Below, piece by piece: positions 29,399-40,739 of a stretch of DNA of 64,000 nt. Both the position numbers and the translations under genes were made by a program. This stretch comes from Oscillospiraceae bacterium (GTDB lineage: Bacteria > Bacillota > Clostridia > UBA1212). Positions within the stretch are counted from its first letter, which is position 1. Every line of letters starts with the position of its first letter. Below the pieces are notes generated by a model that saw only the letters and a list, made by a program, of their open reading frames with translations, searched no databases and had not been told where the DNA came from. Location: contig SVJA01000008.1 in the NCBI GenBank assembly GCA_015069195.1, forward strand, positions 44,997 to 108,996. The letters run 5' to 3'.

Positions 29399-30604
29399 TC
29401 AGGTTCTGTAACTACCGTTGATTTTTACATAGTCATAAGAAAAATCGCATGTCCACATACGGTCACGGTATGTACCGTCCTTAAGATCGATAGTTACAAC
29501 AACCTCGTCTTTTTTAAGTATTTCAAGAGCAGCATCCTCATCAAAAGGAAGCGCCGCACCGTTTGCACACACTGTCAAATCGCCTATAAAGATATCCACT
29601 CTTTCGGGATCAAAAGCAGCTCCCGAATAGCCTGCTGCAGTAAGTATTCTTCCCCAGTTTGCATCCTCTCCGAAGAACGCAGTTTTACAAAGCGGCGACT
29701 TTGCAACAGCACATGCAATTGTATATGCATCTTCCTGCGACCAAGCATTTTTTACAACAACTTCCAAAAGTTTTGTTGCGCCCTCTCCGTCCTTTGCAAG
29801 CATTCTCGCAAGGCCGTCACAAACAGCAGTCAAACCTTCAACGAAAGTTCTGTAATCTTCCCAGCTGTGCTCTATCAACTCATTTTCAGCATTGCCGTTT
29901 GCAAGGATGATACACATATCACATACAGAAGTATCTCCGTCAACAGACACACGGTTGAAAGTCTGCTCTGTTACTTTTTTGATAGCTTTATTAAGATGCT
30001 TTTTAGAAATATTTACATCTGTTGTGATAATTGAAATCATTGTTCCCATATTCGGATGAATCATTCCGGAACCTTTTGCCATACCTGCAATAGTAACGGT
30101 CTTTCCGCCGATTTCAACCTCTACTGCAACTTCCTTCGGAACTGTATCGGTTGTCATTACTGCAAGTTCTGCGTCATGGCCTCCTTTCTCTGAAAGTGCG
30201 TCATATGCGTTCTTTACACCGGCAATCATCTTCTCTTCAGGGAGTGCATATCCGATAACGCCCGTAGAACCGATTATCACATTCTCCTCTTTTACGCCTA
30301 AAAGTTCGGCAGCAGCCTTTGTTACATTTACGGCAGATTCTTTACCCTTGTCTCCTACGCAAGCGTTTGCGCAACCGCTGTTAAGGATAACCGCATCTAC
30401 TTCCTGATTTTTCATTCTCTCCATAGTAAGCTGGAGTGAGTGACCTTTTACTATATTTCTGGTGTAAACACCTGCAGCTGTTACAGTCTTATCCGAAACA
30501 ATCAATGCCAGATCTTTTCTGTCATTTGCCTTTATACCGCATGAAATACCGCTTGCCTTAAAACCTTTAACCGATGTTATCGATGCATTTTCCAAATATT
30601 TCAT
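29399..30604 (-). CDS. argJ: Bifunctional ornithine acetyltransferase/N-acetylglutamate synthase ArgJ
   Basis: A 401-residue self-cleaving enzyme of the cyclic arginine pathway. KGSGMIHPN is followed by MGTM; cleavage would occur before Thr188, which becomes the nucleophile of the beta chain. The residue before it is Gly rather than the usual Ala. Other family segments: NSGCANACVG, STGVIG, SVDGDTSVCD and EDANWGRI. ATG 30604 has AAAGG upstream. No other arginine gene is nearby, so argJ stands alone in a repair/proteostasis block. Confidence 0.96.
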   Translation of the reverse strand: MKYLENASITSVKGFKASGISCGIKANDRKDLALIVSDKTVTAAGVYTRNIVKGHSLQLTMERMKNQEVDAVILNSGCANACVGDKGKESAVNVTKAAAELLGVKEENVIIGSTGVIGYALPEEKMIAGVKNAYDALSEKGGHDAELAVMTTDTVPKEVAVEVEIGGKTVTIAGMAKGSGMIHPNMGTMISIITTDVNISKKHLNKAIKKVTEQTFNRVSVDGDTSVCDMCIILANGNAENELIEHSWEDYRTFVEGLTAVCDGLARMLAKDGEGATKLLEVVVKNAWSQEDAYTIACAVAKSPLCKTAFFGEDANWGRILTAAGYSGAAFDPERVDIFIGDLTVCANGAALPFDEDAALEILKKDEVVVTIDLKDGTYRDRMWTCDFSYDYVKINGSYRT

Positions 30605-30643
30605 AAAATCAACCTTTCTTTCATCAGATGTTGCATTAAAGCC

Positions 30644-33007
30644 TTATGCATTAATGTCTATTACGATATTACTTCCCATAACTTTTACATTTACACGGTC
30701 GCCCGCAGAAAGTTTTCCCTGGAGAGAAAGATCTGCAAGTTCATCCTCAATCTTCTTCTGGATGAATCTTCTGAGAGGTCTTGCACCGTACTTTTCATCA
30801 AAACCGTTCTCACAGATATACGAAATGGCTTCATCTGTAATTTCGAGAGTGATGCCTCTGTCTCGGCACTGCGCAGAGACTTCGTTCACCATAAGAGCAG
30901 TAATCTTGAGCAATGACTCTTTGTCAAGTGCGTTAAACATTACTATCTCATCAATTCTGTTCAAAAACTCCGGTCTGAATATCTTTTTGAGCGCCGCATG
31001 AGTCTCTGCCTCACGGTTTGCCGCATCGTTTGCACCGAAGAAGCCGATATCCGCTCCTTTGTCAGGGTTTGCAGCATTTGAAGTCATAACGATTATCGTA
31101 TTCTCAAAGTTTACCGTTCTGCCCTGGCTGTCAGTAAGTCTTCCGTCATCAAGTATCTGTAAAAGCAAATTAAATACATCCGTATGTGCCTTCTCAATCT
31201 CATCAAAAAGCACAACCGAGTATGGATGTCTTCTGACTTTTTCGGTAAGCTGTCCTGCCTCGTCATAACCTACATATCCCGGAGGAGAACCGATAAGTTT
31301 TGAAACGGTGTGTTTCTCCATAAACTCCGACATATCAAATCTTACAAGTGCATCTAGATTTCCAAACATCTCTATTGTGAGCTGTTTTACAAGTTCCGTC
31401 TTACCTACACCCGTAGAACCGACGAATATAAAGGATGACGGTTTGTAACGTTTTCTGAAGCCAGAGCGATTTCTTCTTATAGCCTTTGACACAGCCGCAA
31501 TAGCCTTATCCTGACCTATTACTTTTTCTTTAAGTCTCGATTCAAGTTTCAGAAGTCTTTCAGCTTCTTGTTCTGTAACTGTCTGAACCGGTATACCCGT
31601 CCAGATCTCGATAACTCTTGCTACATCGTCAAATATGATATCAACAAACTCATTCGGCTCAAGTGCTTTTATACGAGACTCTGCAACAGCCCTGCGGCTC
31701 TTGAGTTCGGCAATAACTTTGAAGCGTTCATTACGAGCTTCCTCAGTTTCTTCATCAGGGATCTGTTCTGCTGCAATTTCCTCTTCTCTCGCATTGATAT
31801 CGGCAACTTCATTTCTGAGTGATTCAAGTTCTGCCAGTACGACATTTCTGAGATTTGCACGAGATGCCGCCTCATCTACTACGTCAATGGCTTTGTCCGG
31901 CAAAAATCTGTCGGTTATATACCTCTCCGACATTCTGACTGCTTCTTCTATGACCGCATCCGATATTCTCACTCTGTGGAATTCCTCATAATGAGTTCTG
32001 ATGCCTTTTAATATATCTATTGTCTCTTCTATCGTAGGTTCTTCTACCATAACAGGCTGGAAACGTCTCTCCAATGCACCGTCTTTTTCGATGTATTTCC
32101 TGTATTCTTTTAAGGTGGTCGCACCGATTACCTGTATTTCGCCCCTTGAAAGCGCAGGTTTCAAAATGTTTGCGGCGTTCATGGAGCCTTCTGCCTCTCC
32201 GGCTCCCATAATATTGTGCACCTCGTCGATAACAAGTATTATATTTCCGGCTTTTTTGACTTCGTCAATGATTGCTTTCATTCTCGCTTCAAACTGGCCT
32301 CTGAATTGTGTACCGGCTACAACTGACGTAAGATCAAGAAGATACACAAGTTTATTACTGAGTTTGTAAGGAACTTTGCCTTTTACAATGTTAAGTGCAA
32401 GACCTTCTGCAATAGCCGTTTTACCGACACCCGGCTCGCCTATAAGACAGGGATTGTTTTTCGAGCGTCTGTTAAGAATTTGTACAATTCGGTCAATCTC
32501 TCTGTCACGGCCGATAACATTGTCCACAAGTCCGTCGATTGCCTTTTGGTTGAGGTTTATACCGTACTGATTGAGAGCCTTCAATGAATCTGCATCTTTT
32601 CCCTTTTTATCTTTTTTCTTGTCGTCTTTTTTACCATCTTTTTTTGATTTTCCGTCATCTGCTGTCGAACCTGATTCTGCCTTCTGAGAAGGCCCGAGCT
32701 TCCTGAAAAAGTCAAAAAGATTCGGCGTATTTGTTGTATTATGAGTCTCGTCATCAACAGCCTCTGCCATAATGTTTTCCTCGCCGCCGAGAGCCTCCAT
32801 CATATTATCCATTTCCTCGGTAATCTGCTCAAGGTCTTCATCCGAAAGTCCCATTTTTTCAACAAGACTGTCTATCTGCGGCAAGCCGAGTTGCTTTGCA
32901 CACAAAAGACACAGTCCTTTATTCTCTTGGTTTCCGCTCGGATCAAGTTGCGTAATAAAAATCGACGCCTTTCTCTTTCCGCATTTTGAACACATAAGTG
33001 AATCCAT
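30644..33007 (-). CDS. clpE: ClpE-type AAA+ chaperone subunit of Clp protease
   Basis: A 787-residue protein with two AAA+ modules: Walker A GEPGVGKT at 190-197 and GSTGVGKT near 520, with a central coiled-coil. Instead of the Clp-N repeats it has an N-terminal zinc finger (C6, C9, C33, C36), which marks ClpE rather than ClpC, then a lysine/aspartate-rich linker (about 110-140). It unfolds substrates for ClpP. ATG 33007 has GGAG 8 bases upstream, 18 bases after uvrA. No mcsA, mcsB or ctsR is near. Confidence 0.88.
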   Translation of the reverse strand: MDSLMCSKCGKRKASIFITQLDPSGNQENKGLCLLCAKQLGLPQIDSLVEKMGLSDEDLEQITEEMDNMMEALGGEENIMAEAVDDETHNTTNTPNLFDFFRKLGPSQKAESGSTADDGKSKKDGKKDDKKKDKKGKDADSLKALNQYGINLNQKAIDGLVDNVIGRDREIDRIVQILNRRSKNNPCLIGEPGVGKTAIAEGLALNIVKGKVPYKLSNKLVYLLDLTSVVAGTQFRGQFEARMKAIIDEVKKAGNIILVIDEVHNIMGAGEAEGSMNAANILKPALSRGEIQVIGATTLKEYRKYIEKDGALERRFQPVMVEEPTIEETIDILKGIRTHYEEFHRVRISDAVIEEAVRMSERYITDRFLPDKAIDVVDEAASRANLRNVVLAELESLRNEVADINAREEEIAAEQIPDEETEEARNERFKVIAELKSRRAVAESRIKALEPNEFVDIIFDDVARVIEIWTGIPVQTVTEQEAERLLKLESRLKEKVIGQDKAIAAVSKAIRRNRSGFRKRYKPSSFIFVGSTGVGKTELVKQLTIEMFGNLDALVRFDMSEFMEKHTVSKLIGSPPGYVGYDEAGQLTEKVRRHPYSVVLFDEIEKAHTDVFNLLLQILDDGRLTDSQGRTVNFENTIIVMTSNAANPDKGADIGFFGANDAANREAETHAALKKIFRPEFLNRIDEIVMFNALDKESLLKITALMVNEVSAQCRDRGITLEITDEAISYICENGFDEKYGARPLRRFIQKKIEDELADLSLQGKLSAGDRVNVKVMGSNIVIDINA

Positions 33008-33025
33008 CTATCTATCTCCAATCTT

Positions 33026-35830
33026 TTATAACAACTTCTTTAAATAATGTCCCGTGTAAGATTCCGGACAATCGGCAACTTCTTCCGGAGTGCCGGTTAC
33101 TACAACCATACCTCCTTCGTTTCCTCCCTCAGGACCCATATCAATTATATAATCGGCGCACTTTACAACATCAAGATTATGTTCGATAACTATGACTGTA
33201 TTACCGCCGTCAGTAAGTTTTTTCAGAATTTCAATAAGATTTTTTACATCATGAGTGTGAAGTCCCGTTGTAGGTTCGTCAAGTATATACAAAGTCTTTC
33301 CCGTACTTCTTCGTGAAAGTTCCGTAGCAATTTTTACACGCTGTGCCTCGCCGCCCGAAAGCGTTGTCGATGACTGTCCGAGCTTTATATATCCGAGACC
33401 GGTATCATTGAGCGCATTTATCTTTCTGCTTATTCTCGGTATATCGCAGAAGAAATCCGCAGCTTCCGAAACAGTCATATCCAGAACATCAGCAATCGAC
33501 TTTCCTTTGTATTTTACTGCAAGTGTTTCACGGTTATAACGCTTGCCTTTACAAACTTCGCAAGGGACGTAAATATCCGAAAGAAAATGCATTTCAATCT
33601 TTAATACACCGTCACCGCTGCACGCCTCACATCGTCCGCCTTTTACATTGAAACTGAAACGACCACTTTTATAACCTCTCGCCTTACTCTCCGGTGTCAT
33701 TGCAAACAAATCACGTATCATATCAAAAACACCCACATAAGTCGCAGGGTTTGAACGAGGAGTTCTGCCGATCGGAGACTGGTCTATATCTACAACTTTG
33801 TCGATATTCTCATAGCCTGTAATCTCTTTGCACTTGCCGCCACTGAGTTTTGCTTTATTTACCCTGTGTAAAAGTTCTTTACAAAGTATCTGATTAACTA
33901 GTGAGCTTTTACCGGAACCCGATACACCTGTTACACAAGTCATAACACCCATAGGAAAAGCAACATCTATTTTCTTTAAGTTATTTTCTTCCGCACCGAT
34001 AACTTTTATATAGTTTCCGTTGCCTTTTCTTCTTTCCGTCGGTACCGGTATTTTAAGTTTTCCGGACAAATACTTGCCTGTGAGTGAATTTTCGTCAGCC
34101 ATGAGTTCCTCCGGAGTACCTGCCGCCGTAACCTGACCGCCGTGTACGCCTGCACCTGGGCCGATGTCTATAATATAGTCTGCGGCACGCATCGTATCTT
34201 CGTCATGTTCTACAACTATGACAGTATTACCGAGGTCACGTAAATGCTTGAGCGTCGCAATCAGTTTGTCATTATCCCTCTGATGCAATCCTATGCTCGG
34301 CTCATCAAGTATATACAGCACGCCCATGAGACCCGAACCAATCTGTGTAGCAAGTCTTATACGTTGAGCTTCACCACCGGAAAGTGTCGCACTTGCTCTT
34401 GAGAGTGATAAATATTTAAGCCCGACTGAATTTAAAAATCCGAGTCGTGCATGAATTTCTTTTAAAATCGGTGCTGAAATCATCTGCTTCTGTGTACCGA
34501 ATTCTACTTTAGAAAGGAAGTCATCTGCAACATTAATAGACATCTCGGTAACTTCTATAATATTCTTTCCACCCACCTTAAATGCAAGGCTCTCGGGACG
34601 AAGTCTTTTGCCTCTGCACTCCGGACACGGTGTATGACTTTGGAAGTTTTCGTAGTACTGTTTCATAGTATCGGAAGTAGTCTCGGAATATCTGCGCTGA
34701 ATGATATTCATAACTCCGCTGTATCTGTGTGAGTATGCACCGCTGTCATAATTGAAAATTATTCTCTCATCACCTGTACCATACAAAAGAACATTTCTCT
34801 GCTCCGGTGTGAATTCACATAACGGAGTATGAATGTCAAAACCGAAATTATCTCCCAAAGACTGCATAATCTGTCTTGTATAACCGTCGTTTGCAACATT
34901 GAAACCGTTTACGGCTATTACGCCTTCCATAAGCGATTTTGTCTCATCGGGGAAAATAAGTCTTTCGTCAAAGGCCGTGAGGAAACCGAGTCCCGTACAA
35001 GTCGGACAAGCACCGTAAGGGTTGTTAAAAGAAAACATTCTCGGAGTAACTTCGGGAATACTTATACCGCACTCACTGCAAGCAAAATTGCTGCTGAAAA
35101 GTGTTCTCTCTCCGCTCTCTGTCTCAACTACCGCCAGACCTTCCGCAAGCTTAAGAACTGTTTCGAGTGAGTCTGATAATCTGCGTTCTATACCCTCACG
35201 CACAACAAGCCTGTCCACAACAACTTCTATGGTGTGTTTTTTATTCTTTTCGAGCTTAATCTCGTCTTCTAAATAGTAAACCTCTCCGTCTACCTTTGCA
35301 CGCACATAGCCCTGCTTTTTGAGTTCTTCAAAAAGTTTTACATACTCACCTTTTCTTCCTCTGATAACAGGAGCAAGAAGGTTTATCTTTGTACCCTCCG
35401 GCATAGACGCAATGATATCCATCATCTGATCTACCGTCTGCGAAGCAATTTCGACACCACAATTAGGACAGTGAGGCGTACCTACTCGTGCATAAAGAAG
35501 TCTGAGATAATCGTATATCTCAGTAACCGTTCCAACTGTAGAACGAGGGTTTTTGGAAGTAGTCTTCTGGTCAATGGATATGGCAGGAGACAAACCGCTG
35601 ATATTGTCTATGTCAGGCTTTTCCATCTGACCGAGGAACTGTCTTGCATACGATGACAAAGACTCAATATAGCGGCGCTGACCTTCTGCATATACCGTAT
35701 CAAAGGCAAGCGAAGACTTACCCGAGCCGGACACACCAGTAAGAACTACGAGCTTATCTCTCGGAATCTCCAGATCAATATTTTTAAGATTGTTTTCTCT
35801 TGCGCCTTTTATAATTATCTTGTCATCCAT
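33026..35830 (-). CDS. uvrA: Excinuclease ABC subunit A
   Basis: A 934-residue DNA damage sensor of nucleotide excision repair. Seen: Walker [13 protein letters not shown] in the first ATPase half and [13 protein letters not shown] in the second, zinc modules (CPNCG, CSECG...CPTC, CEAC...CEVC) and two ABC signatures [12 protein letters not shown] and [12 protein letters not shown]. It is full length. It lies after uvrB and has its own good promoter whose -35 box overlaps the uvrB stop. Confidence 0.99.
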   Translation of the reverse strand: MDDKIIIKGARENNLKNIDLEIPRDKLVVLTGVSGSGKSSLAFDTVYAEGQRRYIESLSSYARQFLGQMEKPDIDNISGLSPAISIDQKTTSKNPRSTVGTVTEIYDYLRLLYARVGTPHCPNCGVEIASQTVDQMMDIIASMPEGTKINLLAPVIRGRKGEYVKLFEELKKQGYVRAKVDGEVYYLEDEIKLEKNKKHTIEVVVDRLVVREGIERRLSDSLETVLKLAEGLAVVETESGERTLFSSNFACSECGISIPEVTPRMFSFNNPYGACPTCTGLGFLTAFDERLIFPDETKSLMEGVIAVNGFNVANDGYTRQIMQSLGDNFGFDIHTPLCEFTPEQRNVLLYGTGDERIIFNYDSGAYSHRYSGVMNIIQRRYSETTSDTMKQYYENFQSHTPCPECRGKRLRPESLAFKVGGKNIIEVTEMSINVADDFLSKVEFGTQKQMISAPILKEIHARLGFLNSVGLKYLSLSRASATLSGGEAQRIRLATQIGSGLMGVLYILDEPSIGLHQRDNDKLIATLKHLRDLGNTVIVVEHDEDTMRAADYIIDIGPGAGVHGGQVTAAGTPEELMADENSLTGKYLSGKLKIPVPTERRKGNGNYIKVIGAEENNLKKIDVAFPMGVMTCVTGVSGSGKSSLVNQILCKELLHRVNKAKLSGGKCKEITGYENIDKVVDIDQSPIGRTPRSNPATYVGVFDMIRDLFAMTPESKARGYKSGRFSFNVKGGRCEACSGDGVLKIEMHFLSDIYVPCEVCKGKRYNRETLAVKYKGKSIADVLDMTVSEAADFFCDIPRISRKINALNDTGLGYIKLGQSSTTLSGGEAQRVKIATELSRRSTGKTLYILDEPTTGLHTHDVKNLIEILKKLTDGGNTVIVIEHNLDVVKCADYIIDMGPEGGNEGGMVVVTGTPEEVADCPESYTGHYLKKLL

Positions 35831-35862
35831 ATTTCAAAAAACCTTTCCTAAGGTAATAAAAT

Positions 35863-35891
35863 ATTATATCTTTTTTTTAGCCTTATATCAA
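35863..35891 (-). promoter_or_regulatory. Sigma-A promoter of uvrA within the uvrB end
   Basis: TTGATA (35891-35886), 17 bases, TATAAT (35868-35863) on the minus strand. The -35 box overlaps the uvrB stop codon at 35890-35888. Confidence 0.7.
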
Positions 35892-37939
35892 ATGGATTTT
35901 AACTTTTTTATCATATCTCTTATGCCGGCAGCTTCCTCGTAGCGAAGTTCAGATGCATACACAGCCATTTTTTCGGTAAGTTTCTCTATGAGCACATCGA
36001 TCGGCAAAGATTTTTCTTCTTCCGTAAGCATATATGCCTCGGCAGAAGGCGTAGCTTTTCCTTTCTTCCCTCTGCCCTTTTTATCCTTAAGCCCGAGAAC
36101 ATTTTTAACTTCATCCGGAACAATACTTGCACTCTTGTCAAAAGTAGAATCAATAACATCCCTGACACTTTTTACTATACTTTTCGGAACGATACCATGT
36201 TCTTCGTTATATGCCTTCTGAATGGTTCTGCGTCGATTAGTTTCATCGATAGCCCTTTTCATCGAATCTGTTACGGAGTCCGCATACATAATTACGCGAC
36301 CGTTTGCATTTCTCGCGGCTCGTCCGACAGTCTGCACAAGCGATGTATCAGAACGCAAAAAACCTTCCTTGTCCGCATCAAGTATTGCAACAAGTGATAC
36401 TTCCGGAATATCAAGACCTTCACGCAAAAGGTTGATACCTACAAGTACATCGAACTCTCCGAGTCGCAAATCTCTTATAATCTCCATTCGTTCTACGGTG
36501 TGCACCTCGGAATGTAAATATTTTACCCTTATATCCACACTTTCAAGATACTCGGTAAGACTCTCTGCCATCTTTTTCGTAAGAGTTGTAACAAGCACTC
36601 TTTCGCCTTTTTTCGCAGTTTCCCTTATCTCTCCTATGAGATCATCAACCTGATGTTCTACGGGGCGCACGACAATCTCAGGATCCAAAAGTCCCGTCGG
36701 TCTTATAATCTGCTCTGCAGTAAGCACAGAATGACTTCTTTCGTACTCTGCAGGAGTCGCACTCACAAATATTACCTGATTTAATTTATCTTCAAACTCT
36801 GCAAAGCTGAGCGGTCTGTTGTCAAAAGCAGACGGAAGTCTGAAACCGAAATCGACCAATGACTTTTTTCTCGCCCGGTCGCCGTTATACATCGCTCTTA
36901 CCTGCGGAACGGTAACATGTGACTCATCAATCATCAAAAGGAAATCATCAGGGAAATAGTCTATCAATGTATACGGAGCACTGCCCGGTTCTCTGCCGCT
37001 CATGTGCCTTGAATAGTTCTCGATACCCTGACAGAAACCTGTTTCACGAAGCATTTCAAGATCATACTTTGTACGTTGCTCAATTCTGTATGCCTCTAAA
37101 GGTTTGCCCTCTGCATTGAACTCTTCTATTCGCTCGTACATCTCTTTTTCAATGCCGTCAAGAGCCCTCAAAATCTTTTCGGACTTTGTCGCATAGTGAG
37201 ACGCAGGGAATATCGCAAGATGAGTTCTGTTGCCGTAAATTTCACCCGATACGGCATCGTACTCTGTAATACGGTCAATCTCATCTCCGAAAAATTCTAT
37301 ACGGACAATATGTGTAGATGAATCCGATGGTACAAGTTCTATCGTATCGCCTCTCACCCTGAAATTGTTACGCTCCAAAATCATATCATTTCTTTCGTAA
37401 CGCATCTCTATGAGCCTGTCAATGACCTCATCACGGTCTTTTTGCATACCGGGGCGAAGCGAAATCATAAGGTCAGTATAGTCCTCGGGATCACCCAAGC
37501 CGTAAATGCACGAAACACTCGCAACTATAATTACATCTCTGCGTTCAAAAAGTGCCGCCGTTGCAGAATGTCGCAATCGGTCAATCTCGTCATTTACCTG
37601 AGAATCTTTTTCTATATAAGTGTCGGTAGACGGAATATACGCCTCCGGCTGATAGTAGTCATAGTATGAAACAAAAAACTCCACGGCATTATCCGGAAAA
37701 AACTCACGAAACTCCGAGCAAAGCTGTGCCGCCAAAGTTTTGTTGTGGGCTAAAACAAGTGTAGGTTTATTGACCTTTTCAATTATATTTGCCATGGTAA
37801 AAGTTTTACCCGAACCTGTAACACCGAGCAACGTCTGAAATTGGTTACCGTCCTTTACGCCCTGAACAAGCGCATCAATCGCCTGTGGCTGGTCACCTGT
37901 AGGTTTATATTCACTTTTTAAAACAAATTTATCCGGCAT
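35888..37939 (-). CDS. uvrB: Excinuclease ABC subunit B
   Basis: A 683-residue damage-verifying helicase-like protein. Seen: Walker [11 protein letters not shown], the beta-hairpin region [36 protein letters not shown] and a C-terminal UVR domain ([25 protein letters not shown]) that contacts UvrC. The frame is open to 38020, but ATG 37939 ([11 protein letters not shown]) matches the normal N terminus and has AAAGG upstream. uvrA follows; uvrC is not in the window. No LexA operator was recognised upstream. Confidence 0.98.
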   Translation of the reverse strand: MPDKFVLKSEYKPTGDQPQAIDALVQGVKDGNQFQTLLGVTGSGKTFTMANIIEKVNKPTLVLAHNKTLAAQLCSEFREFFPDNAVEFFVSYYDYYQPEAYIPSTDTYIEKDSQVNDEIDRLRHSATAALFERRDVIIVASVSCIYGLGDPEDYTDLMISLRPGMQKDRDEVIDRLIEMRYERNDMILERNNFRVRGDTIELVPSDSSTHIVRIEFFGDEIDRITEYDAVSGEIYGNRTHLAIFPASHYATKSEKILRALDGIEKEMYERIEEFNAEGKPLEAYRIEQRTKYDLEMLRETGFCQGIENYSRHMSGREPGSAPYTLIDYFPDDFLLMIDESHVTVPQVRAMYNGDRARKKSLVDFGFRLPSAFDNRPLSFAEFEDKLNQVIFVSATPAEYERSHSVLTAEQIIRPTGLLDPEIVVRPVEHQVDDLIGEIRETAKKGERVLVTTLTKKMAESLTEYLESVDIRVKYLHSEVHTVERMEIIRDLRLGEFDVLVGINLLREGLDIPEVSLVAILDADKEGFLRSDTSLVQTVGRAARNANGRVIMYADSVTDSMKRAIDETNRRRTIQKAYNEEHGIVPKSIVKSVRDVIDSTFDKSASIVPDEVKNVLGLKDKKGRGKKGKATPSAEAYMLTEEEKSLPIDVLIEKLTEKMAVYASELRYEEAAGIRDMIKKLKSI

Positions 37940-37990
37940 ATTCACACGCCTTTCTTTTTGGATTATTTTCTGTTGTTTTATTGATTTAAT

Positions 37991-38020
37991 AACATATTTT
38001 TGTTTATCTTTTCGCATCAA
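37991..38020 (-). promoter_or_regulatory. Possible promoter of uvrB
   Basis: TTGATG (38020-38015), 18 bases and TATGTT (37996-37991) on the minus strand between the PH-domain gene and uvrB. Confidence 0.4.
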
Positions 38021-38024
38021 TTGA

Positions 38025-39548
38025 TTAAAGTATCAATTGACATTCCAACTCTTCCGAAATCTCATCTTTTTGAATATGAACCTTCACTTCATTAGATAAT
38101 GCGTTGGTTTTAAGATGCATAACGAGACTGGCAATGCCTTTTTTCTTACGAAGCGGCGTTGTAACATCTTCTACAGCTATAAGATTCTGGGAATTAAAAA
38201 CTGTAACATTCTTGACAAATCCACCGTAGTAGGCCGTTATTTTATCGTCGCTAACAGCAATACCGTTGTTTTGATAACTAAGAGCAGCACTCATTGCTTT
38301 AACAATGAAAACAACGATTCCGGTTGCTATAATCGCAACAGAAACTGCAAAAATTACGGAAGCAGCTACGTTAAACAGCGACAGTATTGTTACCGTCAGT
38401 ATTAAAACTACGCTTATTACGATTCCAAGTACCAACAAAAACCACGATACGAACGGAAAATAAGAAACCGATTTTGTTTGTTTTATATCCGGTACATAAT
38501 CCGGCAAAACCTTTGCTAGTATTTCACCAACTTCGTCATATTTGCAAAACGGAACAAGCACACCAAGATCAACGTTTTGGTTATCGTCATCGGTATTGTG
38601 TGTATAACCTATTACCTCAAGCTTTACAGTCGCAAAACCCAACATTCTTTGTACAAGACTTTGTGAAATTTTCACTGCCTTTATTCTGTCGTAGCTAAAT
38701 GTATTAGTGTGCCTTTCCAGAAGTCCGTATGAGATTACTATGTCACTTCCGCGCTTTGTAACGGCAAACTTGTGGTATCCGACAAAGGAATGAATCATAC
38801 ATCCGATAAACGTAAAAAAAGAAAATAACAGCATTGCAGCAACAGCAATTAAAAAAGTATATAGAAAATACTCTCCCCAAGTACCTAGGAAATCGTGCTG
38901 AATCATCAACTTACAAATTCCGATAACGATAATTGATAACAATGCAAACAGCGCCGTAAAAAATACAGTTGACACGATATTAATAACTGTATACAGCATC
39001 TTCCTGCCTGAAGTAAAATTGTACAAATTGTCCTTATCTGAAAGCAACAATTCTTCGCCTGAATCTATGCCGTTTTGCACACCGCCTTCTTTCAATACAT
39101 TCAATTCTTGCAACAATAAGTCAACAGTCTTATTTTTCTCTATGATGGTTATTTCCGCTTGATGAGAGGTATTTGTAGATCCGCTATCCACCGTTAAAAC
39201 TGCAATACCGAAAATTCTGTGAAATATGCTTTGTTTTTTATTTATTGCGTGTATTTTACTGTATTCCAAGATGGAACGTTTTCTAAAAAACACACCTCTG
39301 TTGCACTTAATTCCCGTATCAGTCAACTCGTATCCGGAAGTCTTGTAATACATAATCCTGTAAGTGATAAAACACAAACAGACCACGACAAATACAATTA
39401 CAAAAAAAGGAATTATGTGCAAGATGTCCTCAGTTTCCACACTTTTGTCAGAGAAGAAATTTTTTAGAAAAATAGACGCTATTACAAAAATGCCGAATAA
39501 ATCCGATAACAAACTTGAATAAATATATCCTTTGTCAAATCTTTTCAT
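38025..39548 (-). CDS. Membrane protein with bacterial PH domains (YdbT-like)
   Basis: A 507-residue protein of the DUF304/bPH2 type. It has three repeats of two hydrophobic segments followed by a PH-like domain, seen at [46 protein letters not shown] and [21 protein letters not shown]. This matches YdbT, whose role in Bacillus is poorly known. Its start overlaps the smaller YdbS-like gene by 14 bases, the usual two-gene pair. Confidence 0.8.
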   Translation of the reverse strand: MKRFDKGYIYSSLLSDLFGIFVIASIFLKNFFSDKSVETEDILHIIPFFVIVFVVVCLCFITYRIMYYKTSGYELTDTGIKCNRGVFFRKRSILEYSKIHAINKKQSIFHRIFGIAVLTVDSGSTNTSHQAEITIIEKNKTVDLLLQELNVLKEGGVQNGIDSGEELLLSDKDNLYNFTSGRKMLYTVINIVSTVFFTALFALLSIIVIGICKLMIQHDFLGTWGEYFLYTFLIAVAAMLLFSFFTFIGCMIHSFVGYHKFAVTKRGSDIVISYGLLERHTNTFSYDRIKAVKISQSLVQRMLGFATVKLEVIGYTHNTDDDNQNVDLGVLVPFCKYDEVGEILAKVLPDYVPDIKQTKSVSYFPFVSWFLLVLGIVISVVLILTVTILSLFNVAASVIFAVSVAIIATGIVVFIVKAMSAALSYQNNGIAVSDDKITAYYGGFVKNVTVFNSQNLIAVEDVTTPLRKKKGIASLVMHLKTNALSNEVKVHIQKDEISEELECQLIL

Positions 39549-40029
39549 TTTTTAATTCCTCAACTCTTTTTTCAAGATTTTGTTCAAGCGTGTCAATCAA
39601 AAGATCCGCTTCATCAGTTGTAAGTGTAGAAATATCGAAATTTGAACCTGCAGTAGATATGGTAACACCGCTCAATTTCATCAACATCATAAGCGGTCCT
39701 TGTATTTTGTGCAGATCCTGAATCTGGCAAACAGGTATTACTACTCTGTGTCGAAAAACAACACCTTGCTTTACAATAATGCGTTTGTCATCATAACCCC
39801 ATGCATACATCTTATACCTCAGGGCAGGCATTATCAAAATGAGACACAGAAGCAAAGTAACAGCGAGCCCGATTGCTAACGAAACAGCTATAGTTACGTC
39901 GTTAGGCACTTCCGATGCAATTAAAACAGTAATTATACTTACTAAGAAACCAATAAGTGTCAACGAAATAATCGCTGAACGAATATACCATAATTTAAGT
40001 ACGCTCTTATCCAATTTTTTCAGTTCCAT
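39535..40029 (-). CDS. Membrane protein with one bacterial PH domain (YdbS-like)
   Basis: A 164-residue protein: two hydrophobic segments in the first 65 residues, then a bPH2 domain (YAWGYDDKRIIVKQGVVFRHRVVIPVCQIQDLH). The frame is open to 40071, but ATG 40029 has GGAGG 7 bases upstream and starts the usual MELKKLDKSV sequence. It pairs with the YdbT-like protein downstream, overlapping by 14 bases. The function of such pairs is unknown; a membrane-associated complex is inferred. Confidence 0.82.
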   Translation of the reverse strand: MELKKLDKSVLKLWYIRSAIISLTLIGFLVSIITVLIASEVPNDVTIAVSLAIGLAVTLLLCLILIMPALRYKMYAWGYDDKRIIVKQGVVFRHRVVIPVCQIQDLHKIQGPLMMLMKLSGVTISTAGSNFDISTLTTDEADLLIDTLEQNLEKRVEELKNEKI

Positions 40030-40123
40030 ATGTAATCCTCCAAAGTTTTTTATATATACTCTAACCTTCAATCTAAAACAACCGACTTTTTATTATTACT
40101 GCAATCAAATAATCTCACAACTT

Positions 40124-40600
40124 TCATATCACCGCATCCTCCATTGACTTTTCTTTAGTCACTTTCTCTCCTAGATAATTAGCAAACTTCTCTGTAAAAA
40201 AACTGAAATATGATACGCCACAATCTCTTTTCTTTTGACATACAGGAAGAAATCCCCAAAGCGTTGACGGAATACCCATTACAACCAGATATAAAGGACC
40301 GAATATCAGCGATTGTATTGTGTGACCGTACTCGTGAACTAAAAGTCTGCCGGCAAGTTCTTCGTCCGGAATACGATTTTCTACTCTTTTGTCCGGCATC
40401 GGAGTTTTTGTAGTGAAAACAAACATACCCAAAGACACACTGGACGTAGAGGTTGTCTCAGTCACAACCGCCCCTTTATAAAAATAGTGTCTGTGCCTTA
40501 TATTAACAATAAACACAAGAAACCCGAGCAATGTCTGAATTATCCCCCAAGTGCATTGAAGCAATATGTACAACACATTTTTTATTGTAAATCTCTTCAC
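40124..40600 (-). CDS. Small membrane protein with an HEXXH metalloprotease-like motif
   Basis: A 158-residue protein starting with GTG 40600 (AAGGGA 7 bases upstream). A hydrophobic segment at about 10-33 is followed by LLVHEYGHTIQS, an HEXXH zinc motif at 89-93, a second hydrophobic region (about 97-118), and a glutamate at 137 in FTEKFANYLGEK that could be the third ligand. I do not recognise the named family. The motif suggests a membrane-embedded or membrane-proximal metallopeptidase. It heads the unit with the PH-domain pair and follows its own promoter. Confidence 0.6.
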   Translation of the reverse strand: MKRFTIKNVLYILLQCTWGIIQTLLGFLVFIVNIRHRHYFYKGAVVTETTSTSSVSLGMFVFTTKTPMPDKRVENRIPDEELAGRLLVHEYGHTIQSLIFGPLYLVVMGIPSTLWGFLPVCQKKRDCGVSYFSFFTEKFANYLGEKVTKEKSMEDAVI

Positions 40601-40639
40601 AAGATTGTCCCTTCCGCAAACAAAATTTCAAGATATTAC

Positions 40640-40668
40640 ATTATAACATATATTCAACGCTTTTTCGA
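40640..40668 (-). promoter_or_regulatory. Promoter of the HEXXH/PH-domain unit
   Basis: TCGAAA (40668-40663), 17 bases, TATAAT (40645-40640) on the minus strand, between the ypeB terminator and the GTG start. Confidence 0.55.
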
Positions 40669-40704
40669 TAATTTTTCGCAACTTGTATGTAACTCTGACT
40701 CCGC

Positions 40705-40739
40705 AAACAGAAACGCTCACACCGTGAGCGTCCCTGTTT
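40705..40739 (-). terminator. Terminator overlapping the ypeB stop
   Basis: Arms AAACAGxxACGCTCAC and GTGAGCGTxxCTGTTT form a tight hairpin that includes the last ypeB codons. The thymine run is short, so termination may be partial. Confidence 0.5.

Noticed and set aside
37940..38024. LexA (SOS) operator before uvrB
   Set aside because: No GAAC-N4-GTTC type sequence was found in the gap to the PH-domain gene.
38016..38040. Direct repeat ATCAATTGA twice, overlapping the uvrB -35
   Set aside because: One copy lies in the PH-domain coding end and the sequence is simple AT-rich; not enough to call an operator.
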